Under the pieces are notes generated by a model. It did no database searches and was not told the origin of the DNA. It saw only the letters and a program-made list of their open reading frames with translations. Made by a program: the position numbers and the translations under genes. This document shows positions 16,569 to 25,945 of a DNA stretch of 64,000 bases, in pieces; the stretch's first letter is position 1, and every line of letters starts with the position of its first letter. The DNA is from CBFFRJ01 sp051486985 (lineage in GTDB: Bacteria; Pseudomonadota; Gammaproteobacteria; Enterobacterales; Enterobacteriaceae): contig NZ_JAHVDV010000001.1 of NCBI RefSeq assembly GCF_051486985.1, forward strand, positions 62,001 to 126,000, given 5' to 3'.

Positions 16569-16757
16569 CGTCGTTTTCCTTCTGCATGTGTCCAGTCAGT
16601 ATGTGCGCAACGTTATCGAAGAGCCAAAATGCGCAAATAAGTAAACCCACCAATTCTTTAATAACGTCATCATAACGTTGCTTTTATTTGCGCAGGTAAA
16701 TCGTTAGCAGCGCAATAATTACTGTTTAATCTTAGCAAAGCGGTAAAAACGACTTTA

Positions 16758-16790
16758 CGTTTTCACCTATTGTTTAAATAGGTGAAAACG
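16758..16790. repeat. 14-bp perfect inverted repeat after comR
   Basis: Arms cgttttcacctatt / aataggtgaaaacg with loop gttta, 25 bp past the comR stop codon. It probably stabilises or terminates the comR transcript; the T-rich tract on the minus strand begins 8 nt later, so it is not a textbook terminator. Confidence 0.6.
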
Positions 16791-16814
16791 ATAATGAGAG
16801 GCACGCATACAGGT

Positions 16815-17450
16815 TCAGCGGGTTATCAGGGTTGGCCACAGACGAAGCGTCGTGCGCACTACCTGCAGCAGCTTGTCGCAACTCGCTCCTTCACGCGCAC
16901 TAATGGACATGCCCTGTAAAATACAGCTCAGGAATTCAGCCACCTCCGTTAACGGTGTGTCCCCGGGAATTTCACCTCGCTGCTGGCGGAGAGCAAGAAA
17001 TTGCAGCAATAACTGTTCCTGACGTGCGTGGCGCGCCTTAATGGTTTGTGCAATGGTCTGTGAAGAGGCTGCCAGTGTGGCTGACGTATTAATCAGAAAA
17101 CAACCTGCAGGCGTCTCTTTACTGGTAAAGCAAGTTGCAACGGCGGTGAAGTAATCTTCGAGTGCCTGTGTCACGGGTTTTCCTTCGCCAAGCAGTTGCG
17201 CCTCATGCTGCGCTGCAAAGCGGGCAATATACCGGTCAAGGACCGCACGGAATAACCCCTCTTTATTAGTAAACTCTGCATACAACGTTGGCGCTTTTGC
17301 GCCGGTAGCTTCTACAAGATCGGATAATGATGTGGCTTCATAACCATGCTGCCAAAAGAGCGTCATGGCTTTGTCGAGCGCCGCTTCCCTGTCGAACACT
17401 TTCGGTCGGCCACGGCTTTTTTTAATACTACTGCTGACGTCATCGGTCAT
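16815..17450 (-). CDS. comR: TetR-family repressor ComR (BhsR)
   Basis: DNA-binding repressor of the divergent bhsA. The 211-aa TetR/AcrR protein opens with a basic arm KKSRGRPK, then the helix-turn-helix (TLFWQHGYEATSLSDLVEATGAKAPTLYAEF, about residues 31-61) and a ligand domain with Cys residues (ATCF, AGCF, SCIL). In E. coli, ComR (YcfQ) responds to copper and stress and represses bhsA/comC. ATG at 17450 has an aaggtgg site and gives the family length; a start 36 nt upstream lacks a site. Confidence 0.85.
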   Translation of the reverse strand: MTDDVSSSIKKSRGRPKVFDREAALDKAMTLFWQHGYEATSLSDLVEATGAKAPTLYAEFTNKEGLFRAVLDRYIARFAAQHEAQLLGEGKPVTQALEDYFTAVATCFTSKETPAGCFLINTSATLAASSQTIAQTIKARHARQEQLLLQFLALRQQRGEIPGDTPLTEVAEFLSCILQGMSISAREGASCDKLLQVVRTTLRLWPTLITR

Positions 17451-17482
17451 GTGCCGTTCCACCTTGTTGGTTTGTTGAACAA

Positions 17483-17595
17483 TCATTATAAAAATAAATG
17501 TTCATTGATGCCAGCAGCAAATAGCACAAATTATTAAATTATATCTATCTGATAATTAACGATTTATCAAATTAAATAACATTCATTATAAAAAT
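17483..17595. promoter_or_regulatory. bhsA-comR control region with repeated putative operators
   Basis: The 13-nt string tcattataaaaat occurs at 17483-17495 and again at 17583-17595, exactly 100 bp apart, one beside each divergent start. Each copy sits in a partly palindromic AT-rich context. They are candidate ComR operators; an AT-rich cold or stress promoter for bhsA lies between the second copy and 17690. Confidence 0.4.
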
Positions 17596-17695
17596 GGATT
17601 GACGAGTGATATAGATCACATTTATCATTTGATTATCGATCGTTAATTAATTAAATTTTAACGACCTCCTCAATCATCTGCCCGGAGTCATGAAC

Positions 17696-17953
17696 ATGAA
17701 AAACGTTAAAACACTGTTTGCTGCTGCTATCCTGAGTTCCCTCTCGTTTGCAAGTTTTGCTGCTGTACAGGTTCAGGCCACTCCTACTGGTCAACAGGAA
17801 GTGGGGACCGTTGCTGTTTCTGCAGGTACTAACCTCTCGTCAGTTGAAAACCAGCTGGCACAAAAAGCCGAAGCGTCTGGCGCAACGTCTTACCGTATCA
17901 CCTCTGTGACCGGTTCTGACAAACTGCACGGTACAGCGGTTCTCTACAAATAA
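17696..17953 (+). CDS. bhsA: multiple-stress resistance outer-membrane protein BhsA
   Basis: Small secreted DUF1471 protein, induced by copper, acid, peroxide, chlorine and cold in E. coli; it influences biofilm and envelope permeability. The 85-aa precursor has a cleavable signal peptide (cut near SFA-AVQVQ) and a DUF1471 fold ending KLHGTAVLYK. ATG at 17696 is chosen over 17690 because the ggag site then lies 8 nt away and the length equals E. coli BhsA. Divergent from its repressor comR. Also called ycfR or comC. Confidence 0.93.
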   Translation: MKNVKTLFAAAILSSLSFASFAAVQVQATPTGQQEVGTVAVSAGTNLSSVENQLAQKAEASGATSYRITSVTGSDKLHGTAVLYK

Positions 17954-17981
17954 TTGTTGAGTTAAGCGACGTAAGTACCAC

Positions 17982-18014
17982 AAAAAAGGCCCCGCATGTT
18001 CGGGGCCTTTTTTT
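17982..18014. terminator. bidirectional terminator between bhsA and ldtC
   Basis: Stem aaaaaaggccccg / cggggcctttttt: A-run on one side and T-run on the other, so it can end both bhsA (+) and ldtC (-), whose stop is at 18019. Confidence 0.92.
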
Positions 18015-18018
18015 ATGC

Positions 18019-18975
18019 TTAAAGCGATTGGGATGGTGGGGGGGCATGACGAGTGACGTCGACTGGCATGCCGGAACGGATCTCAATGGCGTGGTCGAAA
18101 ACATCGGCTTCGCTTTCAGGCGCGTTTCTAAAACGCTGCATCGTCTGATTAAGGGTAACTGGCAGCAGCCGTGGATCGTCATCAATGGATTTTGACAGCG
18201 GCTGGTGTACCTCCACAAGACGTCGGCCATCCGGTTCCGCTGACACCTTGATTGGAGTATTGATGATATTGACGCGAGTACCTGGTGTAATGGCATTAAA
18301 CAACGCCTGAATGTCATCGTCTCTCAGGCGAATACACCCTGAACTGACGCGCATGCCAATGCCAAAATCAGCATTGGTGCCGTGAATTAAATACACGCCG
18401 CCGTAGGCCGCCAGGCGAATAGCATGATGACCCATCGGGTTATCAGGACCTGCCGGAACGACAGCAGGCAACTCAATGCCCTGCGCTTTATAGCGGGCGC
18501 GGATATTGGCGGTTGGCGTCCAGGTAGGGTTCGCACGCTTATCCGATACCGTGGTCACCATCGTAGGCGTAAGCGTGTCGCTGTCCAGTTGCCCGATACC
18601 GATAGGGTAGACCGTGACCTCGTTGGTGCCGGGCGGATAGTAATAGAGTCGCAGCTCAGCAAGATTTATCACAATCCCCTGGCGTGGCGCGTCGGGCAGC
18701 AGAGTCTGCAAAGGTATCGTCAGTACACTACCCGCTCGCGGCACGTATGGATCAACGCCTGGGTTGGCCTGCAATAGGGCGAGAAAACCGACATTATATT
18801 TTTTTGCGATAGCCTCCAGCGATCCCCCATCATTTTCCACAACATGATAGCGATTTTCACCTACCATCCGCCCGCCTGCCGGGGGGAGGGGCCAGGTATT
18901 GGCTCTTGCGGGTAGTACAAGCACCACGGCAATCAGCACCGCCCAGAGTGCAATGCGCGCATCTTTTATCATCAT
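18019..18975 (-). CDS. ldtC: L,D-transpeptidase LdtC
   Basis: Periplasmic enzyme that attaches Braun lipoprotein to the meso-DAP of peptidoglycan. About 318 aa: signal peptide to PARA-NTWPLPP, a LysM domain (about YHVVENDGGSLEAIAKKYNVG...PLQTLLP), then the YkuD catalytic domain with HGTN and the active-site SSGCIRLRDDD. Three adjacent ATGs (18978, 18975, 18972) are possible; MMIK matches E. coli. It faces bhsA across a shared terminator and is upstream-isolated from mfd by about 110 bp. Former name ycfS. Confidence 0.93.
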   Translation of the reverse strand: MMIKDARIALWAVLIAVVLVLPARANTWPLPPAGGRMVGENRYHVVENDGGSLEAIAKKYNVGFLALLQANPGVDPYVPRAGSVLTIPLQTLLPDAPRQGIVINLAELRLYYYPPGTNEVTVYPIGIGQLDSDTLTPTMVTTVSDKRANPTWTPTANIRARYKAQGIELPAVVPAGPDNPMGHHAIRLAAYGGVYLIHGTNADFGIGMRVSSGCIRLRDDDIQALFNAITPGTRVNIINTPIKVSAEPDGRRLVEVHQPLSKSIDDDPRLLPVTLNQTMQRFRNAPESEADVFDHAIEIRSGMPVDVTRHAPPPSQSL

Positions 18976-19085
18976 CATAATCCATGTGAATAATAAGGTT
19001 ATTTTTATAAAAACAGCCAATGGAATTATGGTGGGCTGAAGCGTCGGGAAGTCCTGGGGAGTGCAAAGTGTTTGTAAATATGGCA

Positions 19086-19117
19086 GGAAAACCGGATCGG
19101 GAGCGTGCCGATCCGGT
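19086..19117 (-). terminator. mfd terminator
   Basis: Perfect 10-bp inverted repeat accggatcgg / ccgatccggt with a 7-nt loop, followed on the minus strand by tttcc, 13 bp after the mfd stop. Confidence 0.75.
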
Positions 19118-19129
19118 CTGGAGGTGCTA

Positions 19130-22100
19130 TCAGGCGACGGCGTTCTGCTCCAGTTGCAGCATAAAGTTACGAACCCATTCCATACGGGTTTTACGCTCGC
19201 TCAAATCCTGGAAGAACTTCAGTCGCGTCGGGCCATCGAGCCGGAAGTGCTGCGGCTGTTTTTGCAGCAGACCAATGAGCCAGGCCGGGTTAACGTGATT
19301 CTTCTCGCTAAATTCAATACTCCCTCCTTTTTCATTACCCTCAAGCTTACGAATCCCCAGTTTCTGCGCCTGCTGCCGCAGTCGGGCAATATCCAGCAGG
19401 GTGCGGGCAGCATCCGGCAGCAGGCCAAAGCGATCGATCAGCTCCACTTTGATCTCATCCAGCTCGTTTTCATTTCTCGCACTGGCGATGCGCTTGTAAA
19501 ACGAAAGGCGGGTATTCACATCAGGAATATAATCATCCGGCAACAGGGAGGGCATGCGGAGCTCGACTTCGGTCTGCTGACTGGTGAGATCTTCCAGTGA
19601 CGGTTCACGGCCAGCCTTGAGGGCATCAACTGCGCTCTCCAGCAGATCCATATAGAGAGAGAAGCCGATCGTTTCCATTGAACCACTCTGGTCCTCACCT
19701 AGCAGCTCGCCAGCGCCACGAATCTCAAGATCATGCGTAGCCAGTGCAAAACCGGCCCCTAAATCTTCCAGCGAGGCGATAGCTTCAAGACGTTTTTGCG
19801 CATCGGTAGACATCGCTTTTGGATGTGGCGTTAACAACCAGGCATAAGCCTGATGGTGCGAACGGCCAACACGACCACGGAGCTGGTGCAGTTGCGCAAG
19901 ACCAAAGTGGTCGGCGCGTTCGATAATAATGGTATTGGCAGTAGGGATATCAATGCCGGTTTCAATAATGGTGGTACATACCAGAACGTTAAAACGCTGA
20001 TGATGGAAATCATTCATCACCCGTTCCAGCTCGCGCTCACGCATCTGGCCGTGGCCGATGGCGATACGCGCTTCGGGCACCAGCTCCGCCAGCCGGTCGG
20101 CGGCTTTCTGGATATTCTCGACATCATTATAGAGATAGTAGACCTGACCGCCGCGCAGAACTTCACGCAGGATAGCTTCGCGAACCACCAGATTGTCGAA
20201 CTGTCGGACAAAGGTTTTCACTGCCAGTCGGCGGGCAGGTGGGGTTGCAATAATCGACAGATCCCGCATACCGCTCATCGCCATGTTCAGCGTGCGCGGA
20301 ATGGGCGTTGCGGTAAGCGTCAGGATATCCACATCGGCGCGCATCGCTTTGATCCGCTCTTTGTGGCGCACGCCAAAGCGGTGCTCCTCATCGACGACCA
20401 GCAGGCCTAAATCTTTGAGTTTTACATCACTTTGCAGCAATTTATGCGTACCAATCAGGATGTCGATTTTTCCCTGGGCGGCCTGCTCCAGAATCTGCGC
20501 CTGCTCTTTAGCGCTGCGAAAGCGAGAGAGCATCTCAATGCGTACCGGCCAGTTGGCGAAACGATCGCGGAAATTCTCAAAGTGCTGCTGCGCCAGCAGG
20601 GTCGTTGGCACCAGCACTGCAACCTGCTTGTTATTCTCAACGGCGAGGAAGGCGGCGCGCATCGCCACCTCCGTCTTGCCAAATCCAACATCACCGCATA
20701 CCAGACGGTCCATTGCCAGTGGCTGGCACATGTCACTCAGTACAGCATTGATGGCCTGAGCCTGATCCACGGTGGTTTCAAAGGGGAAGCTGTCACAAAA
20801 GAGCTGATACTGTTCTTTATCATGCCGGAAGGCAAAACCAGCTTTTGCTGCCCGCTGGGCGTAGATATCAAGAAGTTCAGCTGCCACATCACGCACTTTT
20901 TCTGCGGCTTTCTGCCGCGCTCGCGACCAGGCATCGCTGCCAAGTTTATGCAGCGGGGCGTTCTCTTCCGCGCCACCCGCATAGCGGCTGATAAGATGCA
21001 ATGATGAGACGGGCACATAAAGTTTGGCGTCGCCAGCATAGGTAAGCATCAGGTATTCGCCTTTGATGCCGCCCGCTTCCAGGGTTGTCATGCCCGCATA
21101 GCGCCCCACGCCGTGCTCCAGGTGAACCACGGGCTGACCGATGTGCAGCTCCGCGAGATTGCGAATCAGAGTATCGGGGTTAATGGTGCGCCGACTGTCC
21201 TGACGACGACGGGCAACCCGTTCGCCTAACAGATCGCTTTCGCAAATCAGCGCCCGGTTACGCAGAGTATCAACGAAGCCATGTTCAGCTGCGCCTATCA
21301 TCAGATAGCGCCCGCTAGCGCCAGCATCATCAAGTTGCGCAATGGGTTTTGGTGACACCTTAATACGTGCCAGCAGTTCACCCAGAGCTTCGCGTCTCCC
21401 TTCACTTTCTACAGAAAAAATCACCGGGCCGGTGAAAGATTCAAGGAACTTACGCAGGTTATCCAGCGGGGATTTATTCTGTGCCTGCACCGACAGATCC
21501 ACGAGCGTCTGATAGCCGAGGTTTGTATGACCCGCTTTTTCCGTCAGATGTTCCGTTTTTAACTGGATGCGAGGCCAGTGTTTAAGCTGGCTGAACAACT
21601 CTTCCACACGTAACCAGAGCTGCTCAGGCGGCAGCAACGGGCGCATCGGGTCAACGCCACGGTTTTCAAAACGTGCCTGTATTTCCTGGCTGAAACGTTC
21701 CGCACTTGCTTCAAGGTTACCGGTGTTGATTAGCAGAGTACCGGCCGGGAAATAACTGAAGAGTGCGGGCAGGGGTTCATTGAAGAAAAGTGGCTGCCAG
21801 TACTCGATCCCAGCGGGCAGGGTCCCTTTGCTGACCTGCTGATAGATGTGTTCGGCATCGCGTTTGACATCGAACCGATCGCGCCACTGGCTTCTGAAGA
21901 GTTCAATAGCGCTTTTATCCGTCGGGAACTCATGAGCCGGAAGCAGGTTGATGGCCTCGACTTCCTCAAGCGTCCGCTGCGTGTCGGCGTCAAACAGGCG
22001 CAGGCTGTCAATTTCGTCATCAAAGAAGTCGAGACGATAAGGCTGGGGACTGCCCATTGGGAAAAGATCGAGGAGTGCGCCACGGGTGGCGTACTCGCCA

Positions 22101-22576
22101 TGTTCCATGACCTGATCCACATGGCGATAACCTGCGCTGTCGAGCTGAGCGCGCAGCGCATCGCGGGACAGACGCTGCCCTTTTTTCATGACCAGCGCAT
22201 GACCGTGCAGGTAGTTATGCGGGCAGACCCGTTGCATCAGCGTATTGACCGACACAATCAAAATACCCTGCTTTAAGGCCGGTAGTTGATACAGTGTCGA
22301 AAGGCGCGAAGAGATGATTTCCTGATGCGGTGAAAAGCTGTCATAAGGCAGCGTTTCCCAGTCCGCGAGGTTTATCACTTTAACCTGGGTAAACTGCGCA
22401 ACTTCATCCTGCAAACGCAGGGCGTTCTGCATATCGGGGGCAATCAGGACCACAGGGCCTGGGTGACGTGCGGCAATTTCAGCGACTTCTGTTGCACACG
22501 CAGAGCCAGTCAGTTCGCCAAGCTGACGGTGATCGCCAGCCTTCACGGGCAGAGAATAACGATAGTCTTCAGGCAT
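19130..22576 (-). CDS. mfd: transcription-repair coupling factor
   Basis: Removes stalled RNA polymerase from DNA lesions and recruits UvrA. The 1148-aa protein has the N-terminal UvrB-homology region, the RNA-polymerase interaction domain (HLEHGVGRYAGM... near residue 480), a RecG-like translocase with Walker A GDVGFGKTEVA (near 630), DEEHRFG, TATPIPRTLNMA, the TRG region, and the C-terminal UvrA-masking domain. Length equals E. coli Mfd. It is monocistronic on the minus strand, with a hairpin (22602-22624) in the upstream gap. Confidence 0.98.
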   Translation of the reverse strand: MPEDYRYSLPVKAGDHRQLGELTGSACATEVAEIAARHPGPVVLIAPDMQNALRLQDEVAQFTQVKVINLADWETLPYDSFSPHQEIISSRLSTLYQLPALKQGILIVSVNTLMQRVCPHNYLHGHALVMKKGQRLSRDALRAQLDSAGYRHVDQVMEHGEYATRGALLDLFPMGSPQPYRLDFFDDEIDSLRLFDADTQRTLEEVEAINLLPAHEFPTDKSAIELFRSQWRDRFDVKRDAEHIYQQVSKGTLPAGIEYWQPLFFNEPLPALFSYFPAGTLLINTGNLEASAERFSQEIQARFENRGVDPMRPLLPPEQLWLRVEELFSQLKHWPRIQLKTEHLTEKAGHTNLGYQTLVDLSVQAQNKSPLDNLRKFLESFTGPVIFSVESEGRREALGELLARIKVSPKPIAQLDDAGASGRYLMIGAAEHGFVDTLRNRALICESDLLGERVARRRQDSRRTINPDTLIRNLAELHIGQPVVHLEHGVGRYAGMTTLEAGGIKGEYLMLTYAGDAKLYVPVSSLHLISRYAGGAEENAPLHKLGSDAWSRARQKAAEKVRDVAAELLDIYAQRAAKAGFAFRHDKEQYQLFCDSFPFETTVDQAQAINAVLSDMCQPLAMDRLVCGDVGFGKTEVAMRAAFLAVENNKQVAVLVPTTLLAQQHFENFRDRFANWPVRIEMLSRFRSAKEQAQILEQAAQGKIDILIGTHKLLQSDVKLKDLGLLVVDEEHRFGVRHKERIKAMRADVDILTLTATPIPRTLNMAMSGMRDLSIIATPPARRLAVKTFVRQFDNLVVREAILREVLRGGQVYYLYNDVENIQKAADRLAELVPEARIAIGHGQMRERELERVMNDFHHQRFNVLVCTTIIETGIDIPTANTIIIERADHFGLAQLHQLRGRVGRSHHQAYAWLLTPHPKAMSTDAQKRLEAIASLEDLGAGFALATHDLEIRGAGELLGEDQSGSMETIGFSLYMDLLESAVDALKAGREPSLEDLTSQQTEVELRMPSLLPDDYIPDVNTRLSFYKRIASARNENELDEIKVELIDRFGLLPDAARTLLDIARLRQQAQKLGIRKLEGNEKGGSIEFSEKNHVNPAWLIGLLQKQPQHFRLDGPTRLKFFQDLSERKTRMEWVRNFMLQLEQNAVA

Positions 22577-22601
22577 AGGTAGAATCAGGATCTCATGTAT
22601 G

Positions 22602-22624
22602 TATGCCCCTGTTATGGGGGCATA
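22602..22624. repeat. short inverted repeat between mfd and ycfT
   Basis: Arms tatgcccc / ggggcata around a 7-nt loop, 25 bp upstream of the mfd start. No T-run follows on either strand; it may be a weak ycfT end hairpin or lie in the mfd leader. Confidence 0.5.
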
Positions 22625-22689
22625 TTACTGATACGCAATCCCTTTATTATCCGCGATTGTGATTTATTCGCCAACCCTAACGCATCGCC

Positions 22690-23766
22690 CTAGCGCAGCG
22701 ACGGGACGAGGCGCAATTTTGCCGGCGGTGTGAAAAAAAGATCGCCGAAGATCCACGCCGAAAGTTTGCGCACCCCCAGCCCTACCGTGACACAGACCAC
22801 CAGGCTCAGGAACGGGTAGGTCAGGATAAGCGCCAGTTCAGCAACCGCAGGCCATTTCCCGGCATTCAACGGCGCCAGTAATCCCAGGCTTGTGGCTTCA
22901 ATAATGATGCGATGGGTGGTGTAAATAGCCAGTGTATTAGTGCCAACGACGTTAAACAGCGAAGTTTCACTGGCTCCGAAGCGAGACTCGATGGCATAGA
23001 ACAGGCGCAGAATAGCGACAATGGAAAAAAGGCTGAGCAGCAAGGAAACATTCAGGAACCACAGCGCAACGGCGGCAAGCAGACAGGGAAAGATGACCAG
23101 AAGAGACCGACGAATGGGAAAGGTTTTAATCGCTTCCATCAGGGCCGCGCCGTACCAGGCACCCAGGCTGTAATAGATCATATTGCGCAGCACGCTGTTC
23201 ATTCCCCACCACGGCAGAGGGGCAAAATTAATGGCCACGCTTAACAGCGCCATGACAATAAGGGCCGCCCGTGCCTGACGGTGAACCAGCTTACAAATAA
23301 TGAAATAGACCACCAGCGCATAGAGGTACCAGAGGCTGGTACTGGCGGTAAGCATGCCGTGCAGGAATTCGGTCAGGCTGTCGGCGTAAGCGGCGTTGGC
23401 CGCATTACTGAGATCGCGCTCGGGGGCGAGCCACGCATTAATCTGACTCAGAGCCAGCCATTGCAGGAAGCCCCAGAGTGCCAGCACATAAAAGATTTGC
23501 CAGATGCGTTTGTCGAGCGTCTCTTTCCAGGGCACATCAGCGATGTATCGGCGTATAAGAAAGCCTGAGATAAAAAAGAATACCGGCATCCGAAAGGGTG
23601 CCAGATAAAGATTGAAGTAGATCCAGCATTTCGACAGCGTCTGTGACCAGGGCGTCGCAAACGTAACAAGGTGCGGGTAAAAGGTGATAACTGAATGGTA
23701 AATAACCACCAGACAGATGCATAACCCTTTTATCTGATTAATCCATAAAGCCTTTTTTTTCATCAT
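22690..23766 (-). CDS. ycfT: acyltransferase-3 family inner-membrane protein YcfT
   Basis: 358-aa integral membrane protein of the acyltransferase 3 / OafA-like family, with about ten hydrophobic helices. It shows the family N-terminus WINQIKGLCICLVVIYHS, with the conserved His in the first helix, and RMPVFFFISGFLIRR. Members transfer acyl groups to sugars or lipids; the substrate of YcfT is unknown. Divergent from lolCDE. Starts MMKKK; either of the two ATGs is possible and no strong ribosome site is visible. Confidence 0.88.
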   Translation of the reverse strand: MMKKKALWINQIKGLCICLVVIYHSVITFYPHLVTFATPWSQTLSKCWIYFNLYLAPFRMPVFFFISGFLIRRYIADVPWKETLDKRIWQIFYVLALWGFLQWLALSQINAWLAPERDLSNAANAAYADSLTEFLHGMLTASTSLWYLYALVVYFIICKLVHRQARAALIVMALLSVAINFAPLPWWGMNSVLRNMIYYSLGAWYGAALMEAIKTFPIRRSLLVIFPCLLAAVALWFLNVSLLLSLFSIVAILRLFYAIESRFGASETSLFNVVGTNTLAIYTTHRIIIEATSLGLLAPLNAGKWPAVAELALILTYPFLSLVVCVTVGLGVRKLSAWIFGDLFFTPPAKLRLVPSLR

Positions 23767-24051
23767 TGCGTGCCATTTTGTTGCCAGAGTTCAGGCCGGT
23801 TATCCTGGTTGCCTGGCAACTCGAAGTAATGGGAAACAGTCTGCATTTCACTTTTTTCAGATTAAGATCAGGGTGAGCTGCAGAAAATCCCGGCTGCGGT
23901 TACCCTTCAGGGGGAAGTCGAAAACAATAGCAATTTGATTTCTCGGATTTTTTCCCTCTGTTCAGGCCCTTTGCTTTCGGTTTCACTCATTTACGCTCTG
24001 TGCTTTCGCTTATATACTCCTGAGTCTGCTACCTGCAACCAGACGGATTTC

Positions 24052-25251
24052 ATGTACCAACCTGTCACTCTCTTTATCGGACTGCGCTATATGCGTGGGC
24101 GTGCAGCCGACCGCTTCGGTCGATTCGTATCCTGGCTGTCTACTATCGGCATTACGCTTGGCGTGATGGCGCTGGTGACCGTGTTGTCGGTCATGAATGG
24201 CTTTGAGCGTGAGCTGCAAAACAACATTCTGGGGCTGATGCCGCAGGCCGTTATCTCTGCCAAAACGGGCTCCATCAATCCACATGAGCTTCCCGCCACT
24301 GCGCTGAAACTACAGGGCGTCAACCGTGTTGCGCCGCTGAGTACCGGTGATGTCGTGCTGCAAAGCGCGCGCAGTGTCGCGGTGGGCGTGATGCTCGGTA
24401 TCGATCCGGCGCAAAACGATCCGCTCACGCCATACCTGGTCAATGTGCAGCAATCCGTTCTGGCGGCCGGTCAGTACAACGTCATTATCGGTGAGGGATT
24501 GGCCGGGCAGCTTGGCGTGAACCGGGGCGATCAGATCCGCGTGATGGTCCCCTCTGCCAGTCAGTTTACCCCGATGGGGCGTCTGCCGAGCCAGCGCTTG
24601 TTTACCGTGGCGGGCACCTTTGCCGCCAGCAGCGAAGTTGATGATTATCAGATGCTGGTCAATATCCAGGATGCCTCACGTCTGCTTCGCTACCCGGCGG
24701 GAAACATTACCGGCTGGCGTCTGTGGCTTGATGCGCCGCTGCAGGTTGATGTATTAAGCCAGCAAACATTGCCGCAGGGCACCAAATGGCAGGACTGGCG
24801 CGACCGTAAGGGCGAACTCTTCCAGGCCGTGCGCATGGAAAAAAATATGATGGGGCTGTTGTTGAGCCTGATTGTTGCCGTTGCGGCGTTTAATATCATT
24901 ACCTCGCTTGGTCTGATGGTCATGGAGAAGCAGGGCGAAGTTGCGATTTTGCAAACCCAGGGGCTCACCCCGCGCCAGATCATGGCCGTCTTTATGGTGC
25001 AAGGCGCCAGTGCCGGTGTTATCGGTGCACTGCTGGGTGCGGTGCTCGGTGCACTATTGGCCAGCCAGTTGAATAATTTGATGCCGATAATCGGCGCGCT
25101 GCTTGATGGCGCGGCGTTACCGGTCGCCATCGACCCGCTCCAGGTCGTGGTAATTGCGCTGGTGGCGATGGCCATCGCGTTGCTTTCTACGCTTTATCCT
25201 TCCTGGCGCGCTGCCGCCACTCAACCCGCTGAGGCTTTACGTTATGAATAA
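24052..25251 (+). CDS. lolC: lipoprotein-releasing system permease LolC
   Basis: Inner-membrane subunit of LolCDE, which extracts outer-membrane-destined lipoproteins and passes them to LolA. The 399-aa MacB-type protein has one N-terminal helix (STIGITLGVMALVTVLSVMNGFE), a large periplasmic domain with the hook that binds LolA, and three C-terminal helices starting at LLLSLIVAVAAFNIITSL. The ATG giving MYQPVTLFIG is the E. coli start; an upstream in-frame start at 23935 is rejected. It overlaps lolD by 8 nt. The 285-bp gap before it holds the promoter. Confidence 0.96.
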   Translation: MYQPVTLFIGLRYMRGRAADRFGRFVSWLSTIGITLGVMALVTVLSVMNGFERELQNNILGLMPQAVISAKTGSINPHELPATALKLQGVNRVAPLSTGDVVLQSARSVAVGVMLGIDPAQNDPLTPYLVNVQQSVLAAGQYNVIIGEGLAGQLGVNRGDQIRVMVPSASQFTPMGRLPSQRLFTVAGTFAASSEVDDYQMLVNIQDASRLLRYPAGNITGWRLWLDAPLQVDVLSQQTLPQGTKWQDWRDRKGELFQAVRMEKNMMGLLLSLIVAVAAFNIITSLGLMVMEKQGEVAILQTQGLTPRQIMAVFMVQGASAGVIGALLGAVLGALLASQLNNLMPIIGALLDGAALPVAIDPLQVVVIALVAMAIALLSTLYPSWRAAATQPAEALRYE

Positions 25252-25945
25252 AATCCTGTTGCAATGCGACAACCTGTGCAAACGCTATCAGGAAGGCAAT
25301 GTGCAGACTGATGTGCTGCATGATGTCACGTTCAGCGTAGGGCAGGGTGAGATGCTGGCGATTGTCGGCACGTCCGGTTCGGGTAAAAGTACGCTGCTGC
25401 ATTTGCTGGGCGGCCTCGACACGCCAACGTCCGGTGATGTTATCTTTGATAACCAGTCAATGCGCAAACTCTCCTCTGCGGCAAAAGCCGATCTGCGCAA
25501 CCGGGAGCTGGGTTTTATCTATCAGTTTCATCACTTGCTGCCGGACTTCTCAGCGCTGGAAAACGTGGCTATGCCGCTGTTGATAGGCAAACAGAAACCG
25601 GCGGAGATTGATGCCCGCGCGCGTGAAATGCTGCGTTCCGTGGGGCTTGAACACCGTGCCAGTCATCGTCCGTCAGAACTTTCCGGGGGGGAGCGCCAGC
25701 GTGTGGCGATTGCCCGTGCGCTGGTAAACAATCCGCGTCTGGTGCTGGCGGATGAACCGACGGGTAACCTGGACGCCCGTAACGCAGACAGCATTTTCCA
25801 GCTGCTCGGAGAGCTGAACCAGTCGCAGGGCACCGCGTTTCTGGTTGTTACCCACGATCTGCAGCTGGCAAAACGCATGAGTCGCCAGCTTGAGATGCGC
25901 GATGGGCGCCTGACCACTGACCTGACCCTGATGGGGGCGGAGTAA
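25244..25945 (+). CDS. lolD: lipoprotein-releasing system ATPase LolD
   Basis: ATPase of LolCDE. The 233-aa protein has Walker A GTSGSGKST, signature LSGGERQRVAIARAL, Walker B LVLADEPTGNLD, and the H-loop VVTHD. MNKILLQCDN at 25244 is the E. coli-like start inside the end of lolC. The stop TAA shares one base with the lolE ATG, so all three genes are translationally linked. Confidence 0.97.
   Translation: MNKILLQCDNLCKRYQEGNVQTDVLHDVTFSVGQGEMLAIVGTSGSGKSTLLHLLGGLDTPTSGDVIFDNQSMRKLSSAAKADLRNRELGFIYQFHHLLPDFSALENVAMPLLIGKQKPAEIDARAREMLRSVGLEHRASHRPSELSGGERQRVAIARALVNNPRLVLADEPTGNLDARNADSIFQLLGELNQSQGTAFLVVTHDLQLAKRMSRQLEMRDGRLTTDLTLMGAE

Noticed and set aside
16402..16653. 83-codon minus-strand ORF starting at TTG
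   Set aside because: It starts at TTG without a convincing ribosome site and loses hydrophobic character midway; the overlapping 49-aa frame has a much better site. Kept only as an alternative.
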